24,280 bases of DNA from Ruminococcus sp. (GTDB taxonomy: Bacteria; Bacillota; Clostridia; Oscillospirales; Ruminococcaceae): assembly GCA_024697705.1 (NCBI GenBank), contig JAILFF010000015.1, positions 1 through 24,280 on the forward strand, read 5' to 3'. Within the stretch, counting starts at the first letter, position 1. Each line of letters opens with the position of its first letter. Made by a program: the position numbers and the translations under genes. Below the pieces are notes generated by a model. That model was not told the origin of the DNA. It saw only the letters and a list, made by a program, of their open reading frames with translations, and did not search any database. This document shows, piece after piece, positions 6,987-14,783 of the stretch.

Positions 6987-8474
6987 ATGAAGAAAACTTT
7001 AGCTTTATTGGCTGCCGTTATTCTCACTGTGGCTATGCTGCCCGGCTGCGGAAGCAAAACAACAGGCGAAGAAGATAAGACCGAAACTACAACGACTGCT
7101 GCGAGCACTGCGAGCGCTGCTGATTCGTCAGCGCCCGATACGTCGTCGGATTCGGCTGCCGAGATCATCGAGACCGTGGATGAGGGACCTCTTGCAGCGC
7201 CCGTTCCCGTTGATGTTACCGTCTATGACAAACACGACATCAATATCAAGGCGACAGAGTTCAGAAAAAACGCCGATGTGGATAACGGTCCCGAACTCGG
7301 TCTTGATATCGAGAACAAGACGGGCAAGGAGCTCACCATTTATCTGGAAGAAGCAAGCGTTGACGGCTGGGTTATGCAGGTCGAGCCGCTTATCATGACG
7401 TCGGAGGGCGCTACCAATTTCGGCGGCGTGTTTACCGTTCCCGCCGAAAACGATACCAATAAGTACAGCATTTATGTCGGAGATTCGCTGCTTCAGTCCT
7501 ATGGCTTGAGCGAGATACAGGAAGTTGAATTCTCGATGGTGATCGTTGTGGGCGATGATTTCGATCATGCGATCTATACCGACAAGGTAAGCGTCAAGAA
7601 TCCCCAATATTCGGGCGATGCGATACCTTATGACGATTCGGGCGACGTCGCATACGACAAGGACGGCATCAAGATCGTGCTCCAGGGTGCGGGCTATGAC
7701 GAGGAATACTTCGGTCCTACCGTATTCCTTTATGCCTACAACGGTACCGATAAGACCATTGATCTGCGCATATCCAAGAGCGAGGTCAACGGCGAGGAGC
7801 ACGCAGCTTACGGAGATTCGACGATCGCTCCCGGAAAGCATCTCGGAGAGGCTGTGCCGTTTGACGGACTTGCGGGAGCCGCGCCTATCGGTACAATAAC
7901 TATGTCGTTTGATATCTATGAGTACGACGTGAACGGCGAAGGCAAGCTGATCGCTTCTACCGAGCCTTTCACCGCCGAATACGAGCCGCTCGACGTCGAG
8001 GTCAAGGCGCTTTCCAAGGAAGAGCTTGCCAAGGCAAAAGGCTCGTGGAGCAGAGAAGGAAACTTCTCGGACGAAGATGGCAACACTCTGTCGATAGAAT
8101 TCCTGACCGAAGCGCAGCATTGGACAGCGAACGAGTGGTACGTAAGCGGAAACTTCGCGGACGGCAGCTATTGGGGCGGCAGCGCGGAGATAACTGACAA
8201 GGGTCTTTCTGTCAAGAAGGCTGAAACGATAAAAATCGATAAGGAAGGCACGATGTCGGACGGCGAACCCATATCCGCTGAGGTCGTCGAGGACGGCAAG
8301 GACGGCGTAAAGGTCAAGTTCGGCGACGGAAAGGAACTCAAATTTACTCCCGGTACTCCGTTGGTAGGAGATGATCTCGGCTGGGAGACCGATGAAGAAG
8401 CCGAGTCCGAATCGAAGGACGAAAAGAAGGACGAAAAGAAGTCCGAGTCTAAGGACGAAAAGAAAGCCGAATGA
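6987..8474 (+). CDS. Lipoprotein with two tandem beta-sandwich-like domains, function unknown
   Basis: This 495-residue protein has a signal peptide with lipobox LPGC (Cys21) and a Thr/Ser/Ala-rich linker to about residue 65, so it should be a surface lipoprotein. Two stretches look like tandem copies of one domain: residues ~78-205 (VYDKHDINIKATEF ... LGLDIENKTGKELTIYLEEASVDG) and ~222-335 (AYDKDGIKIVLQGA ... VFLYAYNGTDKTIDLRISKSEVNG). A third region (~350-460) is rich in short beta segments, and the last ~25 residues are alternating acidic and lysine-rich words (SKDEKK repeats). The start has a CCGGAGGA site. I do not recognise a catalytic motif. It could bind a wall polymer or protein partner. 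It ends at a strong terminator shared with the convergent EAL gene. Confidence 0.85.
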   Translation: MKKTLALLAAVILTVAMLPGCGSKTTGEEDKTETTTTAASTASAADSSAPDTSSDSAAEIIETVDEGPLAAPVPVDVTVYDKHDINIKATEFRKNADVDNGPELGLDIENKTGKELTIYLEEASVDGWVMQVEPLIMTSEGATNFGGVFTVPAENDTNKYSIYVGDSLLQSYGLSEIQEVEFSMVIVVGDDFDHAIYTDKVSVKNPQYSGDAIPYDDSGDVAYDKDGIKIVLQGAGYDEEYFGPTVFLYAYNGTDKTIDLRISKSEVNGEEHAAYGDSTIAPGKHLGEAVPFDGLAGAAPIGTITMSFDIYEYDVNGEGKLIASTEPFTAEYEPLDVEVKALSKEELAKAKGSWSREGNFSDEDGNTLSIEFLTEAQHWTANEWYVSGNFADGSYWGGSAEITDKGLSVKKAETIKIDKEGTMSDGEPISAEVVEDGKDGVKVKFGDGKELKFTPGTPLVGDDLGWETDEEAESESKDEKKDEKKSESKDEKKAE

Positions 8475-8518
8475 TAAGCGTTACTTAAAATCGCAAACGT
8501 CTGTCTGAATATAATATA

Positions 8519-8550
8519 AGCTCCCCCGGGTCGCTTCGGGGGAGCTTTTT
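8519..8550. terminator. Intrinsic terminator between convergent genes
   Basis: AGCTCCCCC pairs with GGGGGAGCT around a short loop and is followed by TTTTT. It ends the lipoprotein transcript. On the minus strand the T tract is shorter, so its effect on the EAL gene is less certain. Confidence 0.85.
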
Positions 8551-8565
8551 GTCATTATCTTACGG

Positions 8566-10644
8566 TTATAACGTATCGGTTTTCTGATTGTTCAGCGTGA
8601 TGCGGTATCTGCCGCCTTTGATATGTACGGAATTGTCGTCGGCGATCACGCAGACGTTCAGCGCGTTTGAGAGCTTCAGCAGAAGATCAATGTCGGTCAG
8701 CGTCAGCTTGGTATTTCCCTTGATGCCGCCGAATGCAAGCGCGCCCGTGCCGTCGCCCGTGAGATTTACGGCGGAACGCTGAACAGAAATATTCGACGCT
8801 CCGTAGACCGAGCCTATCATTGACAGATCGGATGCGCTGATCTCGATGGTTATGCTCATGCTTTCTATGTCGATATCGGAGGCTGAGCCCATAAGCGAGC
8901 CGACGCCCACTGCCTGCTGGCTGTAAAGCGTCATTCTTACGCTTGAATAGATTATGTGTACCTTAGCTTTTCCGCTCACCGAGCCGATTCCGATGCAGTA
9001 CGCGCCGCCGCCCGTCATCTCGAAATCGCAGCCGAGTATCTCGATATTCGTGTCGCCCATGTACGAACCGACTCCGATGCTCGAAGCGCCTGCTGCGTTA
9101 AACACGTATCGCCCCTTGCTGATGACTATTTCGCCGCCCATTCCCGAGCCGATGCAGATGCCCGAATGACTGTTCGCCGTGACGGATATCGTGCCGTCCT
9201 GACCGAATTCGAGGCGCCCGTGCGGGGAGGAAAGCTCGTTGCCGATGCCATAGTAATCGCTGCCGCCGAGCCTGATATCAAGGTCGCCGTTGCCTTCCGT
9301 GTATAATTTCGAGCTTTCTTCAACGCGGATACCGCCGCCTTCGAGCTTGCTCATGCCGATTAGCGCAATGGTGACGCTGCTTTCTCTGCCGATGTCAATG
9401 CACGGTCTGCCCGCGGTATTTGAAAGAAAGGCATTTTCAAGCACCAGCTTTCCATGAAAGCCGTCCGCACAGACGATGTGCAGTCCCGAATCCAAGCGGT
9501 TCGTTCCGATGACCGAAACGCTGCCGTCGTGGTATCCGAACCCGACATGGATACAGCTGTAACCTTCTTTTGCAAGTCTTTCGAGAGATAATTTTTCGTA
9601 TTTTTCGGCGGAATAAATTTTCAGCCGCTTGCCGTCCTCCAGTTCGAGACGATAGGTGCGAATCTCCGAGCGCATGGAGTAAGGTATCTCATCGAGAGGC
9701 TCGGCAGAGGGGCGGGCGGTGTAAAATCCCTGAATAAGGTCTGCTCCGAGGATTATCACCGTCCGAAGCTCTTCGGCTGTCTCGACGCCTTCGGCAAGCG
9801 CCTTGATGTTGTTTTCGTGGCAGAAGTCGATGATCTCGCGCACGAAATGCTTTTTATTGGCATTGCTTTCGATGCCGCTGATGAGCGCTCTGTCGATCTT
9901 TACGAAATCGGGCGTGTACCTAAGCAGATTGGAGATATTCGAGTAGCCAGTGCCGTAATCGTCGATTGCCACGGGGATACCGAGGGTGGCGTATTTTTCC
10001 TTGATCTCTCCGAGTTTTCCGTCGTCGAACTGAGAGTTTTCCGTAAACTCGATAACGACCTTGCCCGACTGCACCGCAAGAAGCCGTTCGATCTCGGCGG
10101 TCTTTCCGGGCGAGATTTGCACCTTCGCCATGCTGTTGATAAACACCGTTCTGCCGTGAAGCATATCGCTGTTATCGGTCATCAGCTTCAGGACATTCAG
10201 GAAGGTATATTCCTCGACTTCGTTTGTCCTGCCCGAAAGCTCGGCGTATTTCAGGATATGGTAGGGAGTGATGCCTTCGATGCCTTTGGCTCGCATAAGA
10301 GCTTCATACGCGAAAATTTCTCCGTTATCGGCGCGGATTATCGGCTGAAAATGGTAAGTCAGCAGATTTTCGTTAAGAAGACGCTGTACCGAGAGATATT
10401 CCTTTCTTGCCGCGCCCGAAAGCTCGGCGGTATCGTCGGTACGTGTCTTGATGCTGCGTTTGAGCAGTCTGCGTGCGAGCCCCGAGATATCGTTCAGCAG
10501 GTCGTCGAACAGCGGGTCGCCCATTTTTTCGAGCAGCTCGGAATATTTGGCGTCAAGCTCGTCAAGCTCGGCGTTATTTTTTATCTTGGCGGCTTTGCTT
10601 ATGTAATCTTTGATAAGCGCAAAAGCCTGTGCTTCGTTTTTCAT
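8566..10644 (-). CDS. c-di-GMP phosphodiesterase (EAL) fused to a C-terminal beta-solenoid
   Basis: This 692-residue protein has three parts. Residues 1-90 are helical. Residues 91-320 are an EAL domain with the expected active-site residues: Glu114 of EAL, Asn170, Glu199 in EFTE, Asp228-Asp229 in IDDYGTGYS, Lys249, Glu285 in EGVET and Gln305. It should hydrolyse c-di-GMP to pGpG. Residues ~365-690 are a repetitive region. Six G-S/G-G turns (residues 499, 526, 554, 582, 611 and 639) recur every 27-29 residues in the pattern IG(V/I)GSxxGxxxI, and more degenerate copies lie before them. This suggests a parallel beta-helix. There is no signal peptide or membrane segment, so it is cytoplasmic. 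The start has a GAGGTG site and a perfect promoter upstream. Confidence 0.9.
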   Translation of the reverse strand: MKNEAQAFALIKDYISKAAKIKNNAELDELDAKYSELLEKMGDPLFDDLLNDISGLARRLLKRSIKTRTDDTAELSGAARKEYLSVQRLLNENLLTYHFQPIIRADNGEIFAYEALMRAKGIEGITPYHILKYAELSGRTNEVEEYTFLNVLKLMTDNSDMLHGRTVFINSMAKVQISPGKTAEIERLLAVQSGKVVIEFTENSQFDDGKLGEIKEKYATLGIPVAIDDYGTGYSNISNLLRYTPDFVKIDRALISGIESNANKKHFVREIIDFCHENNIKALAEGVETAEELRTVIILGADLIQGFYTARPSAEPLDEIPYSMRSEIRTYRLELEDGKRLKIYSAEKYEKLSLERLAKEGYSCIHVGFGYHDGSVSVIGTNRLDSGLHIVCADGFHGKLVLENAFLSNTAGRPCIDIGRESSVTIALIGMSKLEGGGIRVEESSKLYTEGNGDLDIRLGGSDYYGIGNELSSPHGRLEFGQDGTISVTANSHSGICIGSGMGGEIVISKGRYVFNAAGASSIGVGSYMGDTNIEILGCDFEMTGGGAYCIGIGSVSGKAKVHIIYSSVRMTLYSQQAVGVGSLMGSASDIDIESMSITIEISASDLSMIGSVYGASNISVQRSAVNLTGDGTGALAFGGIKGNTKLTLTDIDLLLKLSNALNVCVIADDNSVHIKGGRYRITLNNQKTDTL

Positions 10645-10692
10645 AACTTCACCTCTATTATCCGCGTCTGTATGTTTATGCTATCTGAACAT

Positions 10693-10718
10693 ATATTATC
10701 ATCATTTGATGATAATAT
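10693..10718. promoter_or_regulatory. 26-base perfect palindrome at the EAL promoter, probable operator
   Basis: ATATTATCATCA (10693-10704) and TGATGATAATAT (10707-10718) form exact arms around TT. It overlaps the start of the minus-strand -10 box and covers the expected transcription start, which is where a repressor dimer would bind. The regulator is not identifiable. Confidence 0.6.
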
Positions 10719-10745
10719 TATAACATATAACATACAGGTTGTCAA
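10717..10745 (-). promoter_or_regulatory. Consensus promoter of the EAL gene
   Basis: On the minus strand TTGACA (10740-10745) and TATAAT (10717-10722) are separated by 17 bases, a full sigma-A consensus match. Confidence 0.88.
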
Positions 10746-10802
10746 TAGTCAATAGCTGTTTTGATTTCGGCGGGGCATTATGTTTCTTTTCTGTATTATC
10801 CA

Positions 10803-10831
10803 TTGACATGACAGAAATAATATGATATAAT
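10803..10831 (+). promoter_or_regulatory. Consensus promoter upstream of the xylanase
   Basis: TTGACA (10803-10808) and TATAAT (10826-10831) with a 17-base spacer. The next gene starts at 11158, so the transcript would have a leader of about 320 bases. That leader contains an imperfect inverted repeat (ATTCTTGA near 10872 with TCAAGAAT near 10921) and the palindromic element at 10960-11077. No gene is seen in it. Confidence 0.85.
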
Positions 10832-10959
10832 ACTTTTCAAACAAGAGAATAATTATTGCTCCCCTAATTGATTCTTGAATTTTCTGCTTGTCCTGCTTCC
10901 GAGATACTGCGCATAAATTTTCAAGAATTATTAATGCGGCAATTAAACAATTTGAGAGG

Positions 10960-11077
10960 GTAGGGTGGCTGCACGAACTTGTTCGTGCCATTGCCCCCAC
11001 CACTGTCGTCCCTCACGTTTATTGGTGATATTCGTGGTCGGGGCAAGCCTGCACGAACTGCGTTCGTGCCACCCTAC
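10960..11077. repeat. 118-base palindromic MITE-like element in the xylanase leader
   Basis: The ends GTAGGGTGGC and GCCACCCTAC are exact inverted repeats. The arms (about 10960-11002 and 11035-11077) pair over most of their length, and each contains its own hairpin of GCACGAAC with GTTCGTGC. The GTAGGGTGG end with nested GCACGAAC hairpins is a style seen in small mobile palindromes. It carries no open frame. Confidence 0.75.
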
Positions 11078-11157
11078 ACTGATAGCGGCTAAACCAATTA
11101 TTTAATTGCCGAAGTAATAATTGAGGAATCAATAAATATCTCAAAAGGAGGATCATC

Positions 11158-12225
11158 ATGAACGAACTGCCATCTCTTGCCAAAACATATGAAAAGTATT
11201 TCAAAATAGGCGCAGCGGTCGCAAGAATAAATATCGACAGCTACGAAGAACTGCTGAAAAAACACTTCAACAGCGTCACACCCGAAAACGAAATGAAGTA
11301 TCTGCTCACCGAGCCCGAAGAAGGGAAGTTCACCTTCGACGCCGCCGATAAGATATTCGATACCGCCCGCAGACTGGGCATAAAAGTCCGCGCCCACGCT
11401 CCCGTCTGGCATAATCAGACAGCCGACTGGATGTATAAGGACGGCGACAAGCCTGCCGCGCCCGAGCTTATCTTCGAGCGCATAGAAGCTCACACCAAAG
11501 CTGTTTGCGAACGGTATAATAACGATGTTTACGCTTGGGACGTGGTGAACGAAGCCACAAGAGACGGCACTCCCGCGGAAGGCAGCGGCGAAGACCCCGT
11601 TTATCGCAGCAGCGAATATTTCAAGCTCTGCGGCAAGGAATTCATCACGGCGGCGTTCCGCGCTATGGACAAGTATTCGCCGAACGCACAGCTGTTCTAT
11701 AACGATTACAGCGCGTGTACTCCCGGAAAGCGCGCCCGTATCGTGCAGCTTATCAATGAAATTCGGGACAAGGGCTGCCGTATCGACGGTATGGGATTGC
11801 AGGAGCACCATTTTGTCAAGCCCGATTACGACGAGATCAAGCGTTCGATCGAGATCTACGCGGGAATGGGTCTGCGCCTGCACGTTACCGAGCTTGACAT
11901 ATCGCTGATGGCGGCGATAAACGAGGGCGAGAAGCGCCTGAAGCCGGGCGACCCGGGCTTTGCCGAGTATATCAGGGAAGTAATGGTGCCGTCGGAGGAA
12001 AACTTAGCCAAGATAAACGAGATGTATGTTCGGCTGTTCGAGATATACCGCAGCTATTCGGACGTTATCGACTGCGTGACGACATGGGGCGTTGCTGACG
12101 ATTACACCTGGCTGGATACCTTCGGGCTTGAACAGAATATGCCGAGGATCAAGCAGTATCCGCTGCTGTTCACCGTTGACCATAAGCCAAAGCCCTGCGT
12201 TCGGGAGATAATCGCAAACGCCTGA
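11158..12225 (+). CDS. GH10 endo-beta-1,4-xylanase, intracellular
   Basis: This 355-residue protein is one GH10 module. It should cleave xylan or xylo-oligosaccharides by a retaining mechanism. Visible signatures are TPENEMKY (residues 41-48), RAHAPVWHNQ (78-87), the acid/base Glu132 in WDVVNEA, and the nucleophile Glu245 in VTELDIS, followed near the end by TTWGVADDYTWL. The usual MQGH segment reads GLQEHHF, with Glu after the Gln. There is no signal peptide, carbohydrate-binding module or dockerin, so it most likely works in the cytoplasm on imported xylo-oligosaccharides. The ATG at 11158 follows AAGGAGG. No neighbour is an obvious operon partner. Product length preference (endo versus short-oligosaccharide cleavage) cannot be decided from sequence. 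Confidence 0.92.
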   Translation: MNELPSLAKTYEKYFKIGAAVARINIDSYEELLKKHFNSVTPENEMKYLLTEPEEGKFTFDAADKIFDTARRLGIKVRAHAPVWHNQTADWMYKDGDKPAAPELIFERIEAHTKAVCERYNNDVYAWDVVNEATRDGTPAEGSGEDPVYRSSEYFKLCGKEFITAAFRAMDKYSPNAQLFYNDYSACTPGKRARIVQLINEIRDKGCRIDGMGLQEHHFVKPDYDEIKRSIEIYAGMGLRLHVTELDISLMAAINEGEKRLKPGDPGFAEYIREVMVPSEENLAKINEMYVRLFEIYRSYSDVIDCVTTWGVADDYTWLDTFGLEQNMPRIKQYPLLFTVDHKPKPCVREIIANA

Positions 12226-12248
12226 CTGCCGAATCGTCTGACCGTAAA

Positions 12249-12305
12249 GCTGCCTTGCTGTCTGAATTATGACCTCAAAAACGAAGTTTCACACAGCACG
12301 GCAGC
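12249..12305. other. Inverted repeat downstream of the xylanase
   Basis: GCTGCCTTGCTGT (12249-12261) matches the inverse of 12293-12305 in 12 of 13 positions. No T tract follows, so it may stabilise the xylanase mRNA end. The rest of 12226-12429 shows nothing recognisable. Confidence 0.4.
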
Positions 12306-12429
12306 AATGCGGACGGTAAATGATAGTTGTGATCCGGGAGTTTTGTCAGCTCCAAGGGTTGCTTTTATGCAGATTGCACAAGCTGCAATATGCAGATTTG
12401 TGAAAACATACAAAATTCTTTCGGCGGAG

Positions 12430-12458
12430 TTGACAAGACTCTTTTTTTATGATATAAT
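12430..12458 (+). promoter_or_regulatory. Consensus promoter of the tRNA-Ser pair
   Basis: TTGACA (12430-12435) and TATAAT (12453-12458) with a 17-base spacer, about 60 bases before the first tRNA. Confidence 0.88.
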
Positions 12459-12519
12459 ATTTAAGTCGCAGGACGTGGGGAAGACAAAAGGAAATGGTCT
12501 TGGGGCTTTCAGGTCACGG

Positions 12520-12605
12520 GGACAGGTGTCCGAGTGGTTTAAGGAGCCGGTCTTGAAAACCGGTGATACGGCAACGTACCGTGGGTTCGAATCCCACCCT
12601 GTCCG
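12520..12605 (+). tRNA. tRNA-Ser (UGA)
   Basis: An 86-base tRNA with acceptor arms GGACAGG and CCTGTCC and discriminator G. The anticodon stem CCGGT/ACCGG encloses loop CTTGAAA with anticodon TGA (12554-12556). There is a long variable arm typical of serine tRNAs and the T-arm GTGGGTTCGAATCCCAC. CCA is not encoded. Confidence 0.95.
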
Positions 12606-12616
12606 TTAATATTTTT

Positions 12617-12703
12617 GCGGATTTACCCAAGTGGTGAAGGGGCTCCCCTGCTAAGGGAGTAGGTCGGGAAACCGGCGCGAGAGTTCAAATCTCTCAATCC
12701 GCG
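12617..12703 (+). tRNA. tRNA-Ser (GCU)
   Basis: An 87-base tRNA with acceptor arms GCGGATT and AATCCGC and discriminator G. Anticodon stem CTCCC/GGGAG encloses CTGCTAA with anticodon GCT (12650-12652). The long variable arm is present and CCA is not encoded. It lies 11 bases after the first tRNA and is surely co-transcribed with it. Confidence 0.95.
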
Positions 12704-12716
12704 TGCATGATTAAGG

Positions 12717-12757
12717 CTCTGAAATGACGTAATACCGTTGTTTCAGAGTTTTCTTTT
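12717..12757 (+). terminator. Terminator of the tRNA operon
   Basis: CTCTGAAA (12717-12724) pairs with TTTCAGAG (12741-12748) and is followed by TTTTCTTTTT. Confidence 0.8.
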
Positions 12758-12800
12758 TGTCTTGGATTTGGGTTTTGGGTACTGTTTGGGTACTATGTGC

Positions 12801-12845
12801 AAAAAAACGGCAGGCTTGAATTATTTTTGTCAAGCCTGCTTTTGC
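12801..12845 (-). terminator. Terminator of the truncated sigma-factor gene
   Basis: GCAGGCTTGA (12810-12819) pairs exactly with TCAAGCCTGC (12830-12839). On the minus strand it is followed by a run of seven T, directly after the stop codon at 12848. It may also act in the plus direction (CTTTTG follows). Confidence 0.8.
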
Positions 12846-12847
12846 GT

Positions 12848-13240
12848 TTATTTGGCTTCTGCGCCGCTTGAAAGTGAGCTGTCAAGCATAGCGGCGACGG
12901 CTGCACTGGCTGCCGCTTCTGCGGATTGTATTTCATGAGCATACAAATTCACTGTCTTCGGTTGTCTGCTGTGCCTGTGGAACACGTTTATGCAGTGCCG
13001 TTTGGCAATGACCGAAAGTATAGCGCGTACCGACCGTATTATAAAGCCGTTGTTTTGACCGTTCGTGAAGAATATATAGAAAGTATCGCTGACAGCCTCT
13101 TCTATATCCTCCCTTGTGCAGACGTATCGCAGCCTTGCCGACGCGATCTTGTAAACGAAGGCACTGTACCGGCTCACGGTCTGCGCAAGCCCTCGTTCGG
13201 GGTCGGTTCGCAGCAGCGCGAGCAATTCGATATCGTTCAT
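12848..13240 (-). CDS. Truncated ECF-type sigma factor (region 2 only)
   Basis: About 130 residues from ATG 13240, chosen because GAGGTC precedes it; an upstream ATG at 13273 has no ribosome site. The stretch YSAFVYKIASARLRYVCTR then EDIEEAVSDTFYIFF is the sigma region 2 pattern (core binding and -10 recognition). After IAKRHCINVFHRHSRQ the protein ends in an alanine/serine-rich tail, with no region 4 helix-turn-helix. A normal ECF factor is about 160-190 residues. It is therefore probably a remnant, although a region-2-only regulator cannot be excluded. It lies 116 bases after the MATE stop codon on the same strand; no clear promoter of its own is visible. The full-length ECF factor at 21285 shows what is missing. 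Confidence 0.6.
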   Translation of the reverse strand: MNDIELLALLRTDPERGLAQTVSRYSAFVYKIASARLRYVCTREDIEEAVSDTFYIFFTNGQNNGFIIRSVRAILSVIAKRHCINVFHRHSRQPKTVNLYAHEIQSAEAAASAAVAAMLDSSLSSGAEAK

Positions 13241-13356
13241 ATCATGACCTCGCTTGTTGAAACGTTTCACCATATACAGTCAAGTAAAGCGGCAGAAAAA
13301 TTGCATCGGGATTTGTAAATTATTTGTGAATGCCTGATGAAATATGGGCTAATGCA

Positions 13357-14718
13357 TCATGCGTTATTATACGCTTTCCGAGCGGCAGGGGAGTTGTTCC
13401 CGGAAAAAACAACATACGCAGCAAAGCACATGACGATCTGTAATACTGTCGAACACGGCGTGGCAAGACCTATCTTGAACAGCGAACCGTTCCCTGTCTG
13501 CTGCATGACAAATGCAACGGGTATTCTCACAAGGAAAGCACCCGTGATGCCTTGTATCATCACAAACTTTGTTTTCTCGATACCATTATAGAAGCCCACA
13601 AAGCAGAACAGAAAGCAGGTGAACAGGCAGTCGATCGAATATGCTTTCAGATAATCCCACGCTGCGGCAACGGTATCGGGCTTGTTGGAGAATACTCCCG
13701 AAAGCAGATCGCCGTGGAAGAAAGACACAAAGAACATCAAAACGCCGAACAGCAGCGATACGGCGATACCGCTTTTGAGAGCTTTCACGGCTCGGTCGGT
13801 GTGTCCCGCGCCGTAGTTCTGAGCAACAAACGCCGACATCGACTGCATAAAGCTAAGCGGCACAAGCATGATGAAAGCGCATACCTTGTTCGCAACGCCT
13901 ACCCCCGCCGACGCGGTTACGCTGATCTGATTTACGATGGCAAGCAGCACAAGGAACGAGATGCCTACAAGGAAATCCTGCAATGCTATCGGCGTTCCGA
14001 TGCGGACGATATTTTTGGCGTATATGCTTTCTATTCTCAGATTTGACTTGTGAAGCTCAAACGGCAGCTTTGTCCTTCTGATGATAAAGAACGAAATGAT
14101 AACGCTGACAAGCTGCGCCATTACGGTTGCAAGCGCCGCGCCCGTCGCGCCGAGCTCCAGTACCGCAACGAACAAAAGATCGCCGATGATGTTGAACACA
14201 CAAGCTATTCCGACTGCGATCAGCGGTGTTTTGGAATCGCCGAGCCCGCGGAAGATACTTCCGAGCAGATTATATGCGGTGATGATAAGAAATCCTCCGC
14301 CGCAGACACGGATATAGCTTTTTGTGAGGTCAAATGCTTCTTCGGGAGCTTTCATAACAGTCGCAAGCCCGCCCGCGCCGATCACGCTTATTACGGTGAA
14401 CAGCGCTCCCGCTATGACAAATATGATAAGCCCTGTTCCTATTGTCCGAGCCGCGTCTTGCGGGCGTTTCTGCCCGATACGCTGTGCGACCGCGACAGTT
14501 ATCCCCATTGAAAAGCTGACGATAAGGTTAGTCAGCGTTTGAAGTATCTGCGAACCCGTGGAAACGGCGGAAACATCGGCGTCCGTTCCGAACCTTCCCA
14601 CCACGAGCAGATCGACCGCGCCGTACATCGCTTGCAGGAACATTGCAAACAGCACGGGCAGCATAAATTTCAGGAGCTTCGGCAATATCGCTCCTTCGGT
14701 AAAGTTGTTGTTTTTCAT
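13357..14718 (-). CDS. MATE-family multidrug/sodium antiporter
   Basis: This 453-residue integral membrane protein is predicted to have about 12 transmembrane helices in two similar halves. The N-terminal half begins LPKLLKFMLPVLFAMFLQAMYGAVDLLVVGRFG, the typical MATE start (PxxxxxxxxxxxYxxxDxxxVG). A GxxxGxGDSKTPL loop follows (IFRGLGDSKTP), and the second half shows the equivalent NGIEKTK loop. The family exports cationic drugs or metabolites in exchange for Na+ or H+. The start is placed at the second ATG (14718), because GGAGGT touches the first ATG and is properly spaced only for the second. A promoter formed at the end of the palindromic element lies directly upstream. The substrate is unknown. 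Confidence 0.92.
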   Translation of the reverse strand: MKNNNFTEGAILPKLLKFMLPVLFAMFLQAMYGAVDLLVVGRFGTDADVSAVSTGSQILQTLTNLIVSFSMGITVAVAQRIGQKRPQDAARTIGTGLIIFVIAGALFTVISVIGAGGLATVMKAPEEAFDLTKSYIRVCGGGFLIITAYNLLGSIFRGLGDSKTPLIAVGIACVFNIIGDLLFVAVLELGATGAALATVMAQLVSVIISFFIIRRTKLPFELHKSNLRIESIYAKNIVRIGTPIALQDFLVGISFLVLLAIVNQISVTASAGVGVANKVCAFIMLVPLSFMQSMSAFVAQNYGAGHTDRAVKALKSGIAVSLLFGVLMFFVSFFHGDLLSGVFSNKPDTVAAAWDYLKAYSIDCLFTCFLFCFVGFYNGIEKTKFVMIQGITGAFLVRIPVAFVMQQTGNGSLFKIGLATPCSTVLQIVMCFAAYVVFSGNNSPAARKAYNNA

Positions 14719-14732
14719 TTTCATACCTCCGC

Positions 14733-14783
14733 AAAAAAGCCGGACAAAACAGCAGGCGCTTGAAGTCCGCGGTCTTATCCGGC
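14733..14783 (-). terminator. Intrinsic terminator immediately upstream of MATE
   Basis: On the minus strand GCCGGATAAGAC (14783-14772) pairs with GTTTTGTCCGGC (14750-14739) over 12 positions including G-U pairs. A run of six T follows, then GC and the MATE ribosome site. It most simply ends the operon 16194-15049, with the palindromic element now between. Alternatively it is an attenuator of MATE. Confidence 0.75.

Noticed and set aside
7128..8120. 330-residue minus-strand frame opposite the second lipoprotein
   Set aside because: Antisense shadow of a gene with signal peptide, lipobox and ribosome site.
10749..11003. 84-residue minus-strand frame in the xylanase leader
   Set aside because: No ribosome site, and it overlaps a consensus promoter and the palindromic element.
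12307..12609. 100-residue plus-strand frame ending in the first tRNA
   Set aside because: It runs across the tRNA promoter and through tRNA-Ser, so it is not a real gene.
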